Assembly (NCBI RefSeq): GCF_026157105.1
Contig: NZ_JANPVQ010000001.1
Coordinates: forward strand, 1,605,501 to 1,669,500
Direction: 5' to 3'
From: Sphingomicrobium marinum
GTDB lineage: Bacteria > Pseudomonadota > Alphaproteobacteria > Sphingomonadales > Sphingomonadaceae
Length of the DNA stretch: 64,000 bases
Shown: positions 16,873-25,008 of the stretch, piece after piece
How the letters are laid out: each line of letters opens with the position of its first letter
Numbering within the stretch: the stretch's first letter is position 1
Program-made: the position numbers and the translations under genes
The notes under the pieces: model-generated
Told to the model about the DNA's origin: nothing
Seen by the model: only the letters and a program-made list of their open reading frames with translations
Databases searched by the model: none

Positions 16873-17922
16873 ATGGCGATGGATCGACGTCCTCGTCTCG
16901 CCAAGGTCACGCCCTTGCTGCGCCAAAAGTCGCCGCTGAGCGTGACGGCGCAGCTATTGATCCGCCTTGGCATCCTGTTCGCCTTGTTGTCGTTCATTGT
17001 CCTCGTTCACTGGATCGAGCGCGATGCCTTCGTCGACAATGTCGATGGCGAACTGTCCTTCGCGGACGCGATCTATTTCACCATGATTTCGGCGACGACG
17101 ACGGGCTATGGCGATATCGTCCCCGTCACCGAGCGCGCGCGCCTGTTCGACGCGCTCGTGGTCACTCCGGCACGTATTTTCTTCATCTTCATCCTTGCCG
17201 GGACCGCCTATTCGTTCGTCATCAAGAGAAGCTGGGACAAATGGCTTATGCGACGCATCCAGAAAACGCTTGAAAACCACATCGTGGTGGCGGGCTATGG
17301 CACATCGGGCAAGGAGGCCGTCGACGAGCTGATCGCGCGCGGCGAAGACCCTACCAAAATCCTCGTCATCGATCAGGATGGCGAAGCATTGGCGCATGCC
17401 GAACGCCTCGGCTGCATCGTGCTCCAGGCCGATGCGACCCGCGACGCCACGATGGAAGAAGTGCGCCTGCGCGAAGCCGCGACCATGATCATTTCCGCCG
17501 GCCGCGACGACACCTCGATCCTGATCTGCCTGACCGCGCGCCATCTGTGCCCCAACTTGCCGATCAGCCTCGCGGTGCGCGCCGAAGATAACGAATTTCC
17601 TGCCCGCGCCGCCGGTGCGACCAGCGTCATCAACCCCACCAGCTTTGCCGGCCTGCTGCTCGCGGGTAGCGCGCACGGCATGGGAATTGCCGATTACCTG
17701 GCCGATCTGGCCAGCGCCAACGGCCGCGTGCGTTTGCACGAACGCACCATCGAAAAGTTCGAAGTCGGCAAGCCCTTGAAGGAAGTGGCGATCGGGCTTG
17801 GCGTGCGCATCCTTCGCGAAGGCCAGGCCATCGGCTTCTGGGAAGAAGGCGCGCAGGAATTGCAGGCGGGCGACAAGATCATCGAGATCATCCCAGGCTT
17901 CGCTTTTCCGCCCTGCAACTAG
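16873..17922 (+). CDS. Potassium channel with RCK (TrkA-N/C) domains
   Basis: A 349-residue inner-membrane ion channel of the MthK-like two-helix type. The first membrane helix is at about residues 30-50 (LGILFALLSFIVLVHWI). The selectivity filter is TTTGYGDIVP, and the second helix is RIFFIFILAGTAYSFVI. The cytosolic RCK domain starts at VVAGYGTSGKEAVDEL, a Rossmann GxGxxG site, and a TrkA-C-like end follows. It sits between parE and rimO with short gaps and probably runs from its own promoter or from parE. Confidence 0.93.
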   Translation: MAMDRRPRLAKVTPLLRQKSPLSVTAQLLIRLGILFALLSFIVLVHWIERDAFVDNVDGELSFADAIYFTMISATTTGYGDIVPVTERARLFDALVVTPARIFFIFILAGTAYSFVIKRSWDKWLMRRIQKTLENHIVVAGYGTSGKEAVDELIARGEDPTKILVIDQDGEALAHAERLGCIVLQADATRDATMEEVRLREAATMIISAGRDDTSILICLTARHLCPNLPISLAVRAEDNEFPARAAGATSVINPTSFAGLLLAGSAHGMGIADYLADLASANGRVRLHERTIEKFEVGKPLKEVAIGLGVRILREGQAIGFWEEGAQELQAGDKIIEIIPGFAFPPCN

Positions 17923-17976
17923 GCCGCTGAAACAACTGGCAATTCTCGCGCGTGCCCGCTAAAGGCGCGGCCAATC

Positions 17977-19329
17977 ATGGCAACGCAAATTCCTTCCGCG
18001 CCCAAAGTGGGCATGGTGTCCTTGGGCTGTCCCAAGGCGCTGGTCGATTCCGAGCGCATCCTTACCAAGCTGCGCGCCGACGGCTATCAGATGAGCCCCG
18101 ACTATGACGGCGCCGACGTGGTGCTGGTCAATACGTGCGGATTCCTCGACAGCGCCAAGGAAGAAAGCCTCGAAGCGATCGGCGAAGCCATCGCCGAAAA
18201 TGGCCGCGTCGTCGTCACCGGCTGCATGGGCAACGAGGCCGATGTCATCCGCGCCAAGTTCCCGCAGGTTCTCGCCATCACCGGCCCGCAGCAATACGAA
18301 GAAGTCGTTAGCGCCGTCCACGAGGCCGCGCCGCCGGGCGTGTCGCCTTATGTCGACCTTGTCCCCCAGCCCGATACCAAGCTGACCCCGCGCCACTACA
18401 GCTATGTAAAGATCTCCGAAGGCTGCAATCACCGCTGCGCCTTCTGCATCATCCCGAGCATTCGCGGCGACCTCGCCAGCCGCCGTCCCGACGCCATCTT
18501 GCGCGAGGCCGAAAAGCTGGTCGCCGCGGGCACCAAGGAACTGCTGGTCATCAGCCAGGACACGAGCGCCTATGGCCTCGATCTCAAACACGCCAGCTAT
18601 CCGCTGAAAGGTGGCGGCGAGGTGCGCGCCCACATGAACGATCTTGCCGAAGCGCTAGGGCGCTTGCGCACGCCCGACGGCGAGCAGCCCTGGGTGCGCC
18701 TCCACTACGTCTACCCCTACCCGCACGTCGACAAGGTCATCCCGCTGATGGCTGAGGGCAAGCTGACGCCGTACCTCGACATTCCGTTCCAGCACGCCAG
18801 TCCGAAGATCCTGAAGTCAATGAAGCGCCCTGCCGCCAGCGCCAAGGTGCTCGACCGGCTAAGGACATGGCGCGAGATCTGCCCCGACATCGCGGTGCGC
18901 AGCAGCTTCGTCGTCGGCTTCCCCGGCGAGACCGAGGAGGACTTCGAGTATCTCCTCGACTGGCTCACCGAAGCGCAGCTGGACCGCGTCGGTGCCTTCC
19001 GCTTCGAACCCGTCGAGGGCGCGGAGGCCAACCACTTTGCCGACCCGGTGCCCGAAGAGGTCAAGGAAGAGCGCTACGCCCGTATCATGGAGCACAGCGC
19101 CAAGATCAGCGCCGCCAAGCTGCAGGCCAAGATCGGCACCACCATCGATGTCATCATCGACGCGGTGGACGCGGATACTGGCGGCGCCACCGGCCGCAGC
19201 AAGGCCGACGCCCCCGAAATCGACGGCGAAGTCCACCTGCGCGACGCAGGACACCTCAAAGCTGGCGATTTTGCCCGCGTGGAAGTCGAAGACGCCGACG
19301 AACACGACCTGTTCGGCGCACCGTCCTAA
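17977..19329 (+). CDS. rimO: Ribosomal protein S12 methylthiotransferase RimO
   Basis: A 450-residue radical SAM enzyme that adds a methylthio group to an Asp of ribosomal protein S12. The N-terminal UPF0004 domain has [26 protein letters not shown] and [10 protein letters not shown], whose Cys hold the second iron-sulfur cluster. The radical SAM motif is [17 protein letters not shown] (C-x3-C-x2-C). A TRAM domain forms the C-terminus. The PKALVDSE form separates RimO from MiaB. Its stop overlaps by a few bases the end of a candidate small gene on the other strand. Confidence 0.97.
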   Translation: MATQIPSAPKVGMVSLGCPKALVDSERILTKLRADGYQMSPDYDGADVVLVNTCGFLDSAKEESLEAIGEAIAENGRVVVTGCMGNEADVIRAKFPQVLAITGPQQYEEVVSAVHEAAPPGVSPYVDLVPQPDTKLTPRHYSYVKISEGCNHRCAFCIIPSIRGDLASRRPDAILREAEKLVAAGTKELLVISQDTSAYGLDLKHASYPLKGGGEVRAHMNDLAEALGRLRTPDGEQPWVRLHYVYPYPHVDKVIPLMAEGKLTPYLDIPFQHASPKILKSMKRPAASAKVLDRLRTWREICPDIAVRSSFVVGFPGETEEDFEYLLDWLTEAQLDRVGAFRFEPVEGAEANHFADPVPEEVKEERYARIMEHSAKISAAKLQAKIGTTIDVIIDAVDADTGGATGRSKADAPEIDGEVHLRDAGHLKAGDFARVEVEDADEHDLFGAPS

Positions 19330-19437
19330 TCAAGAAAACTGGCGATGATGATTAGCGCCAGCCCAACGCCCCACACGCTGTAGAGGATCGCCACATACCA
19401 GCCGGTATTATTGGCAGACCTTTTCGGCCTTCTTCAT
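19326..19437 (-). pseudogene. Frameshifted single-pass membrane microprotein (about 36 aa if repaired)
   Basis: An ATG at 19437 with a nearby GGA opens a frame that stops after nine codons. Dropping one G at the AAAAGG run gives an uninterrupted 36-residue protein: a short basic start (MKKAEKSANN), a membrane helix (WYVAILYSVWGVGLALIIIA) and SFLD, ending at a TAG that overlaps the rimO stop. The coherent charged start, helix and stop suggest a real gene disrupted by a one-base insertion, or a sequencing error at the homopolymer. The family is not recognised. Confidence 0.5.
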
Positions 19438-19538
19438 TGGAGTTTCCGATCGATAAGAGTGCGACAGCGTGCCGTCACTCTTCAACGCCCCGTCACGCCC
19501 TTCGGGCCCGGCGGCCGCGAAATCAGGTCAGGCTACAC

Positions 19539-19685
19539 TCACAAATTGCATCTGTCGGCCAGATCCTGCTCAGCCCGGTCATATTTGCGCTCTTCAAGCG
19601 CCTTGCGCGTGCGATTTATGAGAAATGAAAGCCGGTCGGAGGCATCGATGTCCAAGGTGGGCAGCGGCGTTTCGTCGTTGATCAT
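19539..19685 (-). CDS. Candidate 48-aa charged microprotein
   Basis: An ATG at 19685 is preceded on the minus strand by AAAGGA at a normal distance (7 bases). It encodes 48 residues beginning MINDETPLPTLDID and ending with a charged helix (RTRKALEERKYDRAEQDLAD) and RCNL. It has no signal or membrane segment. It lies in the largest gene-poor stretch of the window (19330-19853) and opposes the CDF transporter gene. I recognise no family. The good ribosome site and balanced composition are the only support. Confidence 0.45.
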   Translation of the reverse strand: MINDETPLPTLDIDASDRLSFLINRTRKALEERKYDRAEQDLADRCNL

Positions 19686-19799
19686 CGTTTTTTCCTTTGT
19701 GTCTGCGGGATAGCGGGCAGTTAGTTAACGAATGGCCCTCGCGACGAAAAATCTAGCGGGTTATTAGCCTTCCTGCCGTCTTTGCAGCGACGCGCGCAA

Positions 19800-19824
19800 G
19801 GAACCCTCTTTTCTTCCGTTCGCT
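19800..19824 (+). promoter_or_regulatory. Possible EcfG-type (general stress) promoter before the CDF gene
   Basis: GGAAC (19800-19804), 16 bases, then CGCT (19821-19824), one base off the alphaproteobacterial EcfG pattern GGAAC-N16/17-CGTT. It lies 30 bp before the ATG. A single match like this can occur by chance. Confidence 0.3.
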
Positions 19825-19853
19825 ATGCTCCGGAAGGGAAAAGGGAAGACAAT

Positions 19854-20723
19854 ATGGGCGCCGGACACGATCACTCCCTGCATCAAAACAACGAAGGCAA
19901 AGTCGCGATCGCTGCGGGGCTGACTGGTATATTCATGGTTGCCGAAGTGGTCGGCGGCATCATTTCCGGGTCGCTGGCGCTGATTGCCGATGCCGGGCAC
20001 ATGCTTACGGACTTTGCATCATTGCTGCTGGCCTGGCTTGCGTTTCGGATTGGTCGTCGCCCTGCTGACTGGAAACGCACCTACGGCTTTGACCGATTTT
20101 CCATACTCGCGGCATTCGTCAACGGACTGTCATTGTTCGCGATTGCCGCATGGATTATCTACGAGGCGATCAAGCGCCTACGGGACCCGCACGCGATTGA
20201 AGGCGGATTGATGCTCGGCATCGCGGTGGTTGGCTTGATCATCAACATCGTCGCCTTTTACATCCTCACCCGCGGCAAGAAGGAAAATCTCAACATTCGC
20301 GCAGCTGCGCTTCATGTCGCAGGCGATCTGCTCGGATCGGTTGCGGCCATCGTAGCTTCAATCGTCATTCTCCTTACCGACTGGACGCCGATCGACCCGA
20401 TACTATCGGTGTTGGTTGTCCTCATCATCTTGCGTTCGGCATGGAACGTTGTCCGCGAGAGCGGTCATATTCTGCTCGAAGGTGCACCCGAGGGCTTCGA
20501 CCGGCGAGAAGTCATTGCCCAGCTCAGCGCGCTCGAAGGTGTCCATTCCATCGACCACGTCCATGCCTGGTCCGTGACGCAAGAGCGGCCCGTTGTCACG
20601 ATGGAAGTCACACCGCAGGCCAATGCCGATGCAAACGCGGTCAAGCATGCAATCAAGGACTGGCTCCGCCGCGAGTTCAATGTCGATCACGCGACCGTCG
20701 AGATGCGCAGCCCGACATCATAG
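19854..20723 (+). CDS. Cation diffusion facilitator (CDF) metal transporter
   Basis: A 289-residue inner-membrane proton antiporter, probably exporting Zn2+ or a similar divalent metal. It has six hydrophobic helices. The metal-site motif in helix II is DAGHMLTDFASLLLAW and a second Asp lies in helix V (LHVAGDLLGSVAAIV). The cytosolic C-terminal domain begins near ILRSAWNVVRESGHILLEG. The N-terminus is His-rich (GAGHDHSLHQ), as in CzcD/ZitB proteins. The ATG at 19854 follows AAGGGAAG. Confidence 0.93.
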   Translation: MGAGHDHSLHQNNEGKVAIAAGLTGIFMVAEVVGGIISGSLALIADAGHMLTDFASLLLAWLAFRIGRRPADWKRTYGFDRFSILAAFVNGLSLFAIAAWIIYEAIKRLRDPHAIEGGLMLGIAVVGLIINIVAFYILTRGKKENLNIRAAALHVAGDLLGSVAAIVASIVILLTDWTPIDPILSVLVVLIILRSAWNVVRESGHILLEGAPEGFDRREVIAQLSALEGVHSIDHVHAWSVTQERPVVTMEVTPQANADANAVKHAIKDWLRREFNVDHATVEMRSPTS

Positions 20724-20797
20724 GGTCACGCCTGCTACCCATCGCGACGCGAAAAGCGCCATTGCAAGCCGCCATCGCTTCAACCATCGTGGCGACC

Positions 20798-22153
20798 ATG
20801 AAGACTGTTCTCGTTGCGCTAGCCGCTCTTGCTCTTACCGCCCCCGCCATGGCGGCATCGCCTCCCGTCTTTCCGATAAGCGACACCGAGAATGTCGCGC
20901 CCGACTACCCTCGTATCCTCCCCATGCGCGAACGCGCCGAGGTTATCGATCGCATCCTTGAAGAACGGCTCGACACCATCATTCCCAAGATCATGCGCGA
21001 GCAGGGCATCGACATGTGGCTGCTGATGAGCCGCGAATATTTCGAGGACCCAGTGACCGCCTCGATGCTCGATGCCAATTCGATGAGTGCGCGGCGGCGC
21101 ACGATCCTCATCTTCCACGCCCCGGGCGACGGGCAGCCCGTCGAACGGCTCACGGTCAGCCGCTACGGGCTAGCCGATCTGTTCGAACCAAGCTGGGATC
21201 CGGCGGTCGAGCCCGACCAGTGGAAGGCGGTCGCGGACATCATCGCGGATCGCGATCCCGACAAGATCGCCGTCAATTATAGCGACCTCAAGGCCTTTGG
21301 AGACGGCATGACGCTGAGCCAGTACCGCCTGATGATGGCGGGGCTTCCGGAGCAGTACCAGAAGCGCATCGTTTCAGGCGAAACTCTGTCGGTCCGTTGG
21401 CTTGAAGAACGCGTGCCGAGCGAGCTCGAAATCTATCCCGGCATCGTGCGTCTGGCCCACGCGATCATCGGCGAAGCCTTCAGCCGCCACGTCATCACGC
21501 CGGGCACCACGACGGCTGACGATGTGCGCTGGTGGATGCGCGACCAGATGGCCGCCAATGGGCTTACGCCATGGTTCCACCCTTCCGTGTCGATCCAGCG
21601 CGAGGGTGTCGAGGGCATGATTTCAGGCGACGCGGTCATCATGCCGGGCGATCTGTTGTGGACCGATTTCGGCATCACCTACCTACGCCTCAATACCGAC
21701 ACGCAGCATCTTGCTTACGTCCTGAAGCCTGGAGAAACCGACGCCCCCGCAGGGTTGCGCCAGGGCCTCGCGAACACCGTCCGCCTCGGCGATATTCTGC
21801 GCGAAAGTTTTCGCACCGGAGATACCGGCAACGACATCCTGTTCCGCGCCCGCGAGCGCGCCATCGCGGAAGGGTTGGATCCCTCGATCTATTCGCATCC
21901 CATCGGCTTGCACGGCCACGGCGCGGGCACCGCGATCGGCTTCTGGGACAACCAGCAGGGCGATCCGCGCAGCGAGTATCGGCTACGCGCCAATACCGCC
22001 TGGTCGATCGAATTTACCAATTACACCGCGGTGCCCGAATGGGGCGGACAGCGGGTCGATTTCCGCAGCGAGGAAGACGCCTGGTTCGATGGTAATACCG
22101 TCCGATATCTTGACGGTCGGCAGTCCGAATTCCACCTGATCAGCAGCGAATAG
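20798..22153 (+). CDS. Exported M24-family metallopeptidase-like protein (Xaa-Pro type)
   Basis: A 451-residue protein with a signal peptide (MKTVLVALAALALTAPAMAA), so it acts in the periplasm. The C-terminal half is the pita-bread fold of M24 peptidases. Candidate metal ligands are Asp in LWTDFGITYL and NTDTQH, His in LHGHGAGTAIG and acidic residues in WSIEFTNYT. The usual second Glu ligand is replaced or shifted to FRSEEDAWF. The substrate is unknown. I chose the ATG at 20798 because it gives a textbook signal peptide; the longer open frame lies inside the CDF gene. Confidence 0.85.
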   Translation: MKTVLVALAALALTAPAMAASPPVFPISDTENVAPDYPRILPMRERAEVIDRILEERLDTIIPKIMREQGIDMWLLMSREYFEDPVTASMLDANSMSARRRTILIFHAPGDGQPVERLTVSRYGLADLFEPSWDPAVEPDQWKAVADIIADRDPDKIAVNYSDLKAFGDGMTLSQYRLMMAGLPEQYQKRIVSGETLSVRWLEERVPSELEIYPGIVRLAHAIIGEAFSRHVITPGTTTADDVRWWMRDQMAANGLTPWFHPSVSIQREGVEGMISGDAVIMPGDLLWTDFGITYLRLNTDTQHLAYVLKPGETDAPAGLRQGLANTVRLGDILRESFRTGDTGNDILFRARERAIAEGLDPSIYSHPIGLHGHGAGTAIGFWDNQQGDPRSEYRLRANTAWSIEFTNYTAVPEWGGQRVDFRSEEDAWFDGNTVRYLDGRQSEFHLISSE

Positions 22154-22197
22154 GCCTTAATAAAAGGCCCGGCTTCGATAATATTTTCAAGAAAAAC

Positions 22198-22223
22198 TGA
22201 ACCGATTGCTTAGCCCATACGTA
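22198..22223 (+). promoter_or_regulatory. Possible EcfG-type promoter before the CHRD gene
   Basis: TGAAC (22198-22202), 17 bases, CGTA (22220-22223), one mismatch in each box from GGAAC-N17-CGTT. It would give a 5' leader of about 35 nt before the ATG at 22267. Suggestive only. Confidence 0.35.
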
Positions 22224-22266
22224 GTTGCAATGACCGCAAAAAAGGGGTCGTTACGGAGAAGCAACT

Positions 22267-22731
22267 ATGACTAAACTTATGATCGCCGCAGGCGCTGCCT
22301 TGGCCGGCGCCGTTGGACTTACCGGGGCGGCGCTCGCCGATCACCCCTATGCCTTTACCGGCACGATGTTCGAAACGACTCTTTCCGGTGCCGCCGAAGT
22401 GCCCGGACCGGGTGACCCCGACGGCAGCGGCATCACCAAGCTGTGGCTCAACCACGGCCAGAGCGAAATCTGCTACGAGATCATGGTCACCGACATCGCT
22501 CTACCGGCAACCGGTGCGCACATTCATGAAGCGCCGGCTGGATCGTCAGGCGGTGTCGTCGTCGGCTTGGCGGCGCCCAACGCCGATGGTGCCAGCATGG
22601 GCTGCACAATGGTTGACCAAAATCTGATCAAGGAAATCCGGAAGAACCCGGCCGACTATTATATCAACATCCACAACGCTGAATATCCGGCTGGCGCGGT
22701 GCGCGGCCAACTGCGGAAGAAAAACCGCTAG
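22267..22731 (+). CDS. Secreted CHRD-domain protein
   Basis: A 154-residue protein with a signal peptide ending ALADHP at about residue 28. The rest is a single CHRD domain: LSGAAEVPGPGDPDGSG at its start, GAHIHEAPAGSSGGVVVGL in the middle and INIHNAEYPAGAVRGQL at the end. CHRD domains occur in animal chordin and in many exported bacterial proteins of unknown role. The ribosome site is GGAG shortly before the ATG. The 113-bp gap upstream is AT-richer than the surroundings and may carry a stress promoter. Confidence 0.9.
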   Translation: MTKLMIAAGAALAGAVGLTGAALADHPYAFTGTMFETTLSGAAEVPGPGDPDGSGITKLWLNHGQSEICYEIMVTDIALPATGAHIHEAPAGSSGGVVVGLAAPNADGASMGCTMVDQNLIKEIRKNPADYYINIHNAEYPAGAVRGQLRKKNR

Positions 22732-22830
22732 ATTGCATTGAAGCGTTGCGAGCGGGGGCGCGGCCAACCGGCGGCGCCCCCGTTTCTTTACCAAGGGTCT
22801 TGGAATCTTGTCGACGGAGTGACTATCTCA

Positions 22831-24231
22831 ATGGCCATGACCGATCTTTTAAAAGCCGACAAAGGCCAGCCCGCAACAACGATCCACCTCGTCGACGAAA
22901 ACAGCTTTACCGATTGGCGCGCCGCGCAGCCTGCGCGCGTGCGCACGCTCCTCGATGCCCGCCGCTTCGACGGCAAGACGGGGTACAGCAACATCATCAT
23001 CCCGGGTGACGGTGAAGACGAATGGTCGGTGGTGACGACGGTCGCAAATGTCGATGAATTGTCGCCATGGTGCCTGGCCAAGCTGGCGCAGGTCTTGCCG
23101 GGCGGCACCTACCGCCTTGCCGATGACCGTCACCCTGGCCCGGCAAAGCTGGGGTGGATACTCGCCCAGCACCGTTTTGATATTTATCGCAGCGAGCCGG
23201 AGGAGCCGGCGGGTCCCCGCGTCCTGTTGGCGAGCGACGTCGCCGACATGGAGCGCACCGCACGGCTGGCCGATGCGACTACGCTGGTGCGCGACCTGAT
23301 CAATACCCCCGCCGACGATATGGGGCCCGCGCAGATTGAAGAGGTCATCCGCAAGCTTGGCGACAAGCATGATGCGAGCGTGACCGTCACCAAGGGCGAC
23401 GGGCTCGAACAGGGTTATCCCATGATCCACGCCGTCGGTCGCGCTGCCGCCAAAGGGCGCGAGCCGCGCCTGGTCGAGCTCGAATGGGGCCGCAAGGACG
23501 CGCCGCGCATCGCCATCGTCGGCAAGGGCGTCGTCTTCGACACAGGCGGCCTCAGCATGAAGACGGGTCGGGGCATGGCGCTCATGAAAAAGGATATGGG
23601 CGGTGCCGCGCACGCCATCGCGCTGGCGCGCGTGGTGATGGAAAGCCGCCTGCCGGTGCGGCTGCACCTGCTGATCCCCACGGTGGAAAACAGCGTCGAT
23701 GCCAACGCCATCCGCCCGAGCGATATCATCAAGAGCCGTAAGGGCCTCACCGTTGAAGTCGACAATACCGATGCGGAAGGGCGCCTGATCCTCGGCGATG
23801 CGCTTACCAAGGCTGGTGAAAGCGAGCCTGAGCTGATCATCGACTACGCAACGCTGACGGGCGCGGCGCGCGTAGCGCTCGGCCCCGACCTGCCGCCCAT
23901 GTTCGCCAATGACGACGATCTCGCGAAGGATCTCGAAGACGGGGCCGAGCAGGAGAGCGATCCGATCTGGCGGATGCCGTTGTGGTCGGACTATAACAGC
24001 ATGCACAAATCCACCATCGCCGACATGGTCAATTCGGGCGGTTCGCCCTTCGCCGGATGCATCACCGCGGCGTTGTTCCTGCAACGATTCGTGCCATCCG
24101 AGATCGCCTGGGCGCATTTCGATACGTTCGGATGGATGCCCAATGCCAAGCCGGGTCGGCCAAAGGGCGGCGAGGCCTACGGCCTGCGCGCCGCCTTCGC
24201 GATGCTGGAGCAACGCTTCACCGCGAAATAA
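22831..24231 (+). CDS. Leucyl aminopeptidase family protein (M17)
   Basis: A 466-residue cytosolic dinuclear-metal aminopeptidase. The metal and catalytic motifs are VGKGVVFDTGGLSMKTG and the signature VDNTDAEGRLILGDAL. NTPADDMGP and KKDMGGAAHA are also typical. I chose the ATG at 22831 (MAMTDLL), 11 bases after GGAG. A second ATG at 22837 is possible. A MarR regulator and the remnant of an NlpC/P60 gene follow on the same strand. Confidence 0.95.
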   Translation: MAMTDLLKADKGQPATTIHLVDENSFTDWRAAQPARVRTLLDARRFDGKTGYSNIIIPGDGEDEWSVVTTVANVDELSPWCLAKLAQVLPGGTYRLADDRHPGPAKLGWILAQHRFDIYRSEPEEPAGPRVLLASDVADMERTARLADATTLVRDLINTPADDMGPAQIEEVIRKLGDKHDASVTVTKGDGLEQGYPMIHAVGRAAAKGREPRLVELEWGRKDAPRIAIVGKGVVFDTGGLSMKTGRGMALMKKDMGGAAHAIALARVVMESRLPVRLHLLIPTVENSVDANAIRPSDIIKSRKGLTVEVDNTDAEGRLILGDALTKAGESEPELIIDYATLTGAARVALGPDLPPMFANDDDLAKDLEDGAEQESDPIWRMPLWSDYNSMHKSTIADMVNSGGSPFAGCITAALFLQRFVPSEIAWAHFDTFGWMPNAKPGRPKGGEAYGLRAAFAMLEQRFTAK

Positions 24232-24335
24232 TTTCTATTTGCTTGATACGACAGCGTAATTTTTGGCGGAGATGCAACCAAAAGACGCGCGGTCAGTTGC
24301 TTTACCGAATCAAAGTTCGAGGCGAAGGAAATAGG

Positions 24336-24707
24336 ATGGGAACCCTATCTTTGGCCGGATGGAACAGGGCCCTGACACAATATGTGCGTTCAGGGGCGCC
24401 CGATCTTACCAACCGGCAAATGGCATTGCTGCTGACGGTTTATCTTACCCCCGGACCGCACACCGTGCGCGGTCTGGCGCGCAAGCTCGACGTTTCCAAA
24501 CCTGTCGTCACTCGCGCCTTGAATACGTTGAGTTCCCTCGGCTATCTGAAGCGCGAGCGAGACCAGGACGATCGCCGCAACATCTTCATCGTCCAGACGC
24601 AAGACGGGGCAAAATTTCTTGAAGAATTCGAAGCCTATCTCGGGCAGGAAGGAAACGGCGTCGCCAAACAGCGATCCGACGAGCGCGTCTTCGTCGCCGC
24701 CGAATGA
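24336..24707 (+). CDS. MarR-type winged-helix regulator
   Basis: A 123-residue DNA-binding protein. The winged helix covers residues 25-95: LTNRQMALLLTVYL, TVRGLARKLDVSKPVVTRALNTL as the helix-turn-helix, and GYLKRERDQDDRRNIFIVQT as the wing. The shape fits the MarR/MhpR group. The effector is unknown. AAGGA precedes the ATG by 6 bases. Its stop overlaps as ATGA with the first ATG of the broken gene that follows, suggesting the two were once translationally coupled. Confidence 0.88.
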   Translation: MGTLSLAGWNRALTQYVRSGAPDLTNRQMALLLTVYLTPGPHTVRGLARKLDVSKPVVTRALNTLSSLGYLKRERDQDDRRNIFIVQTQDGAKFLEEFEAYLGQEGNGVAKQRSDERVFVAAE

Positions 24708-25008
24708 GAGTTTTCCGCTAACGCCTAGCGGCGATCTCCCCGATCCCTCGACCCATGCCTGGCGCAAGGATCTAGCCGATGTCGCGCTCGCCGGGCGCGT
24801 GATCGCTTCCCATTATGCCGCACCCGTGCCGCGCACGCTTTGCCGGGACACCATCATGTTCGTGGACGCTGACGAGAAATCCGACGCGATGGCAAAGCTG
24901 GTCGCGGGCGATTGTTTCGAATTGCTGGATAGTCGCGGCGGCTGGGCCTGGGGCTATGGCGGCAAGAACCGGCTCGTCGGCTATATCGACGCCAGCGCTT
25001 TGAGCTAG
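24704..25008 (+). pseudogene. Remnant of an NlpC/P60 family gene: SH3 part only, frameshifted at its start
   Basis: The coupled ATG at 24704 runs into a stop after five codons. Removing one AG of the AGAG at 24707-24710 restores a frame of 101 residues starting MSFPLTPSGDLPDP and containing ADVALAGRVIASHYAAPVP and LLDSRGGWAWGYGGKN, the N-terminal SH3 region of NlpC/P60 proteins. A TAG then ends the frame at 25008 where the peptidase domain should continue, and mltG follows from the other strand. In the current frame no ATG, GTG or TTG start lies nearer than a TTG at 24619 inside the MarR gene. An expressed SH3-only protein is less likely. Confidence 0.7.

Noticed and set aside
19438-19538. 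Possible tRNA or small RNA in the gap after rimO
   Set aside because: There is a short AAGAGTG/CACTCTT repeat, but no cloverleaf, no anticodon arm and no promoter or T-run to support an RNA gene.
20441-20797. Extended start of the M24-family gene
   Set aside because: The added 119 residues lie inside the CDF gene in another frame, while the ATG at 20798 gives a perfect signal peptide.
22849-24213. 454-codon frame on the minus strand
   Set aside because: It mirrors the leucyl aminopeptidase gene, which has intact metal motifs. Composition is that of a shadow frame.
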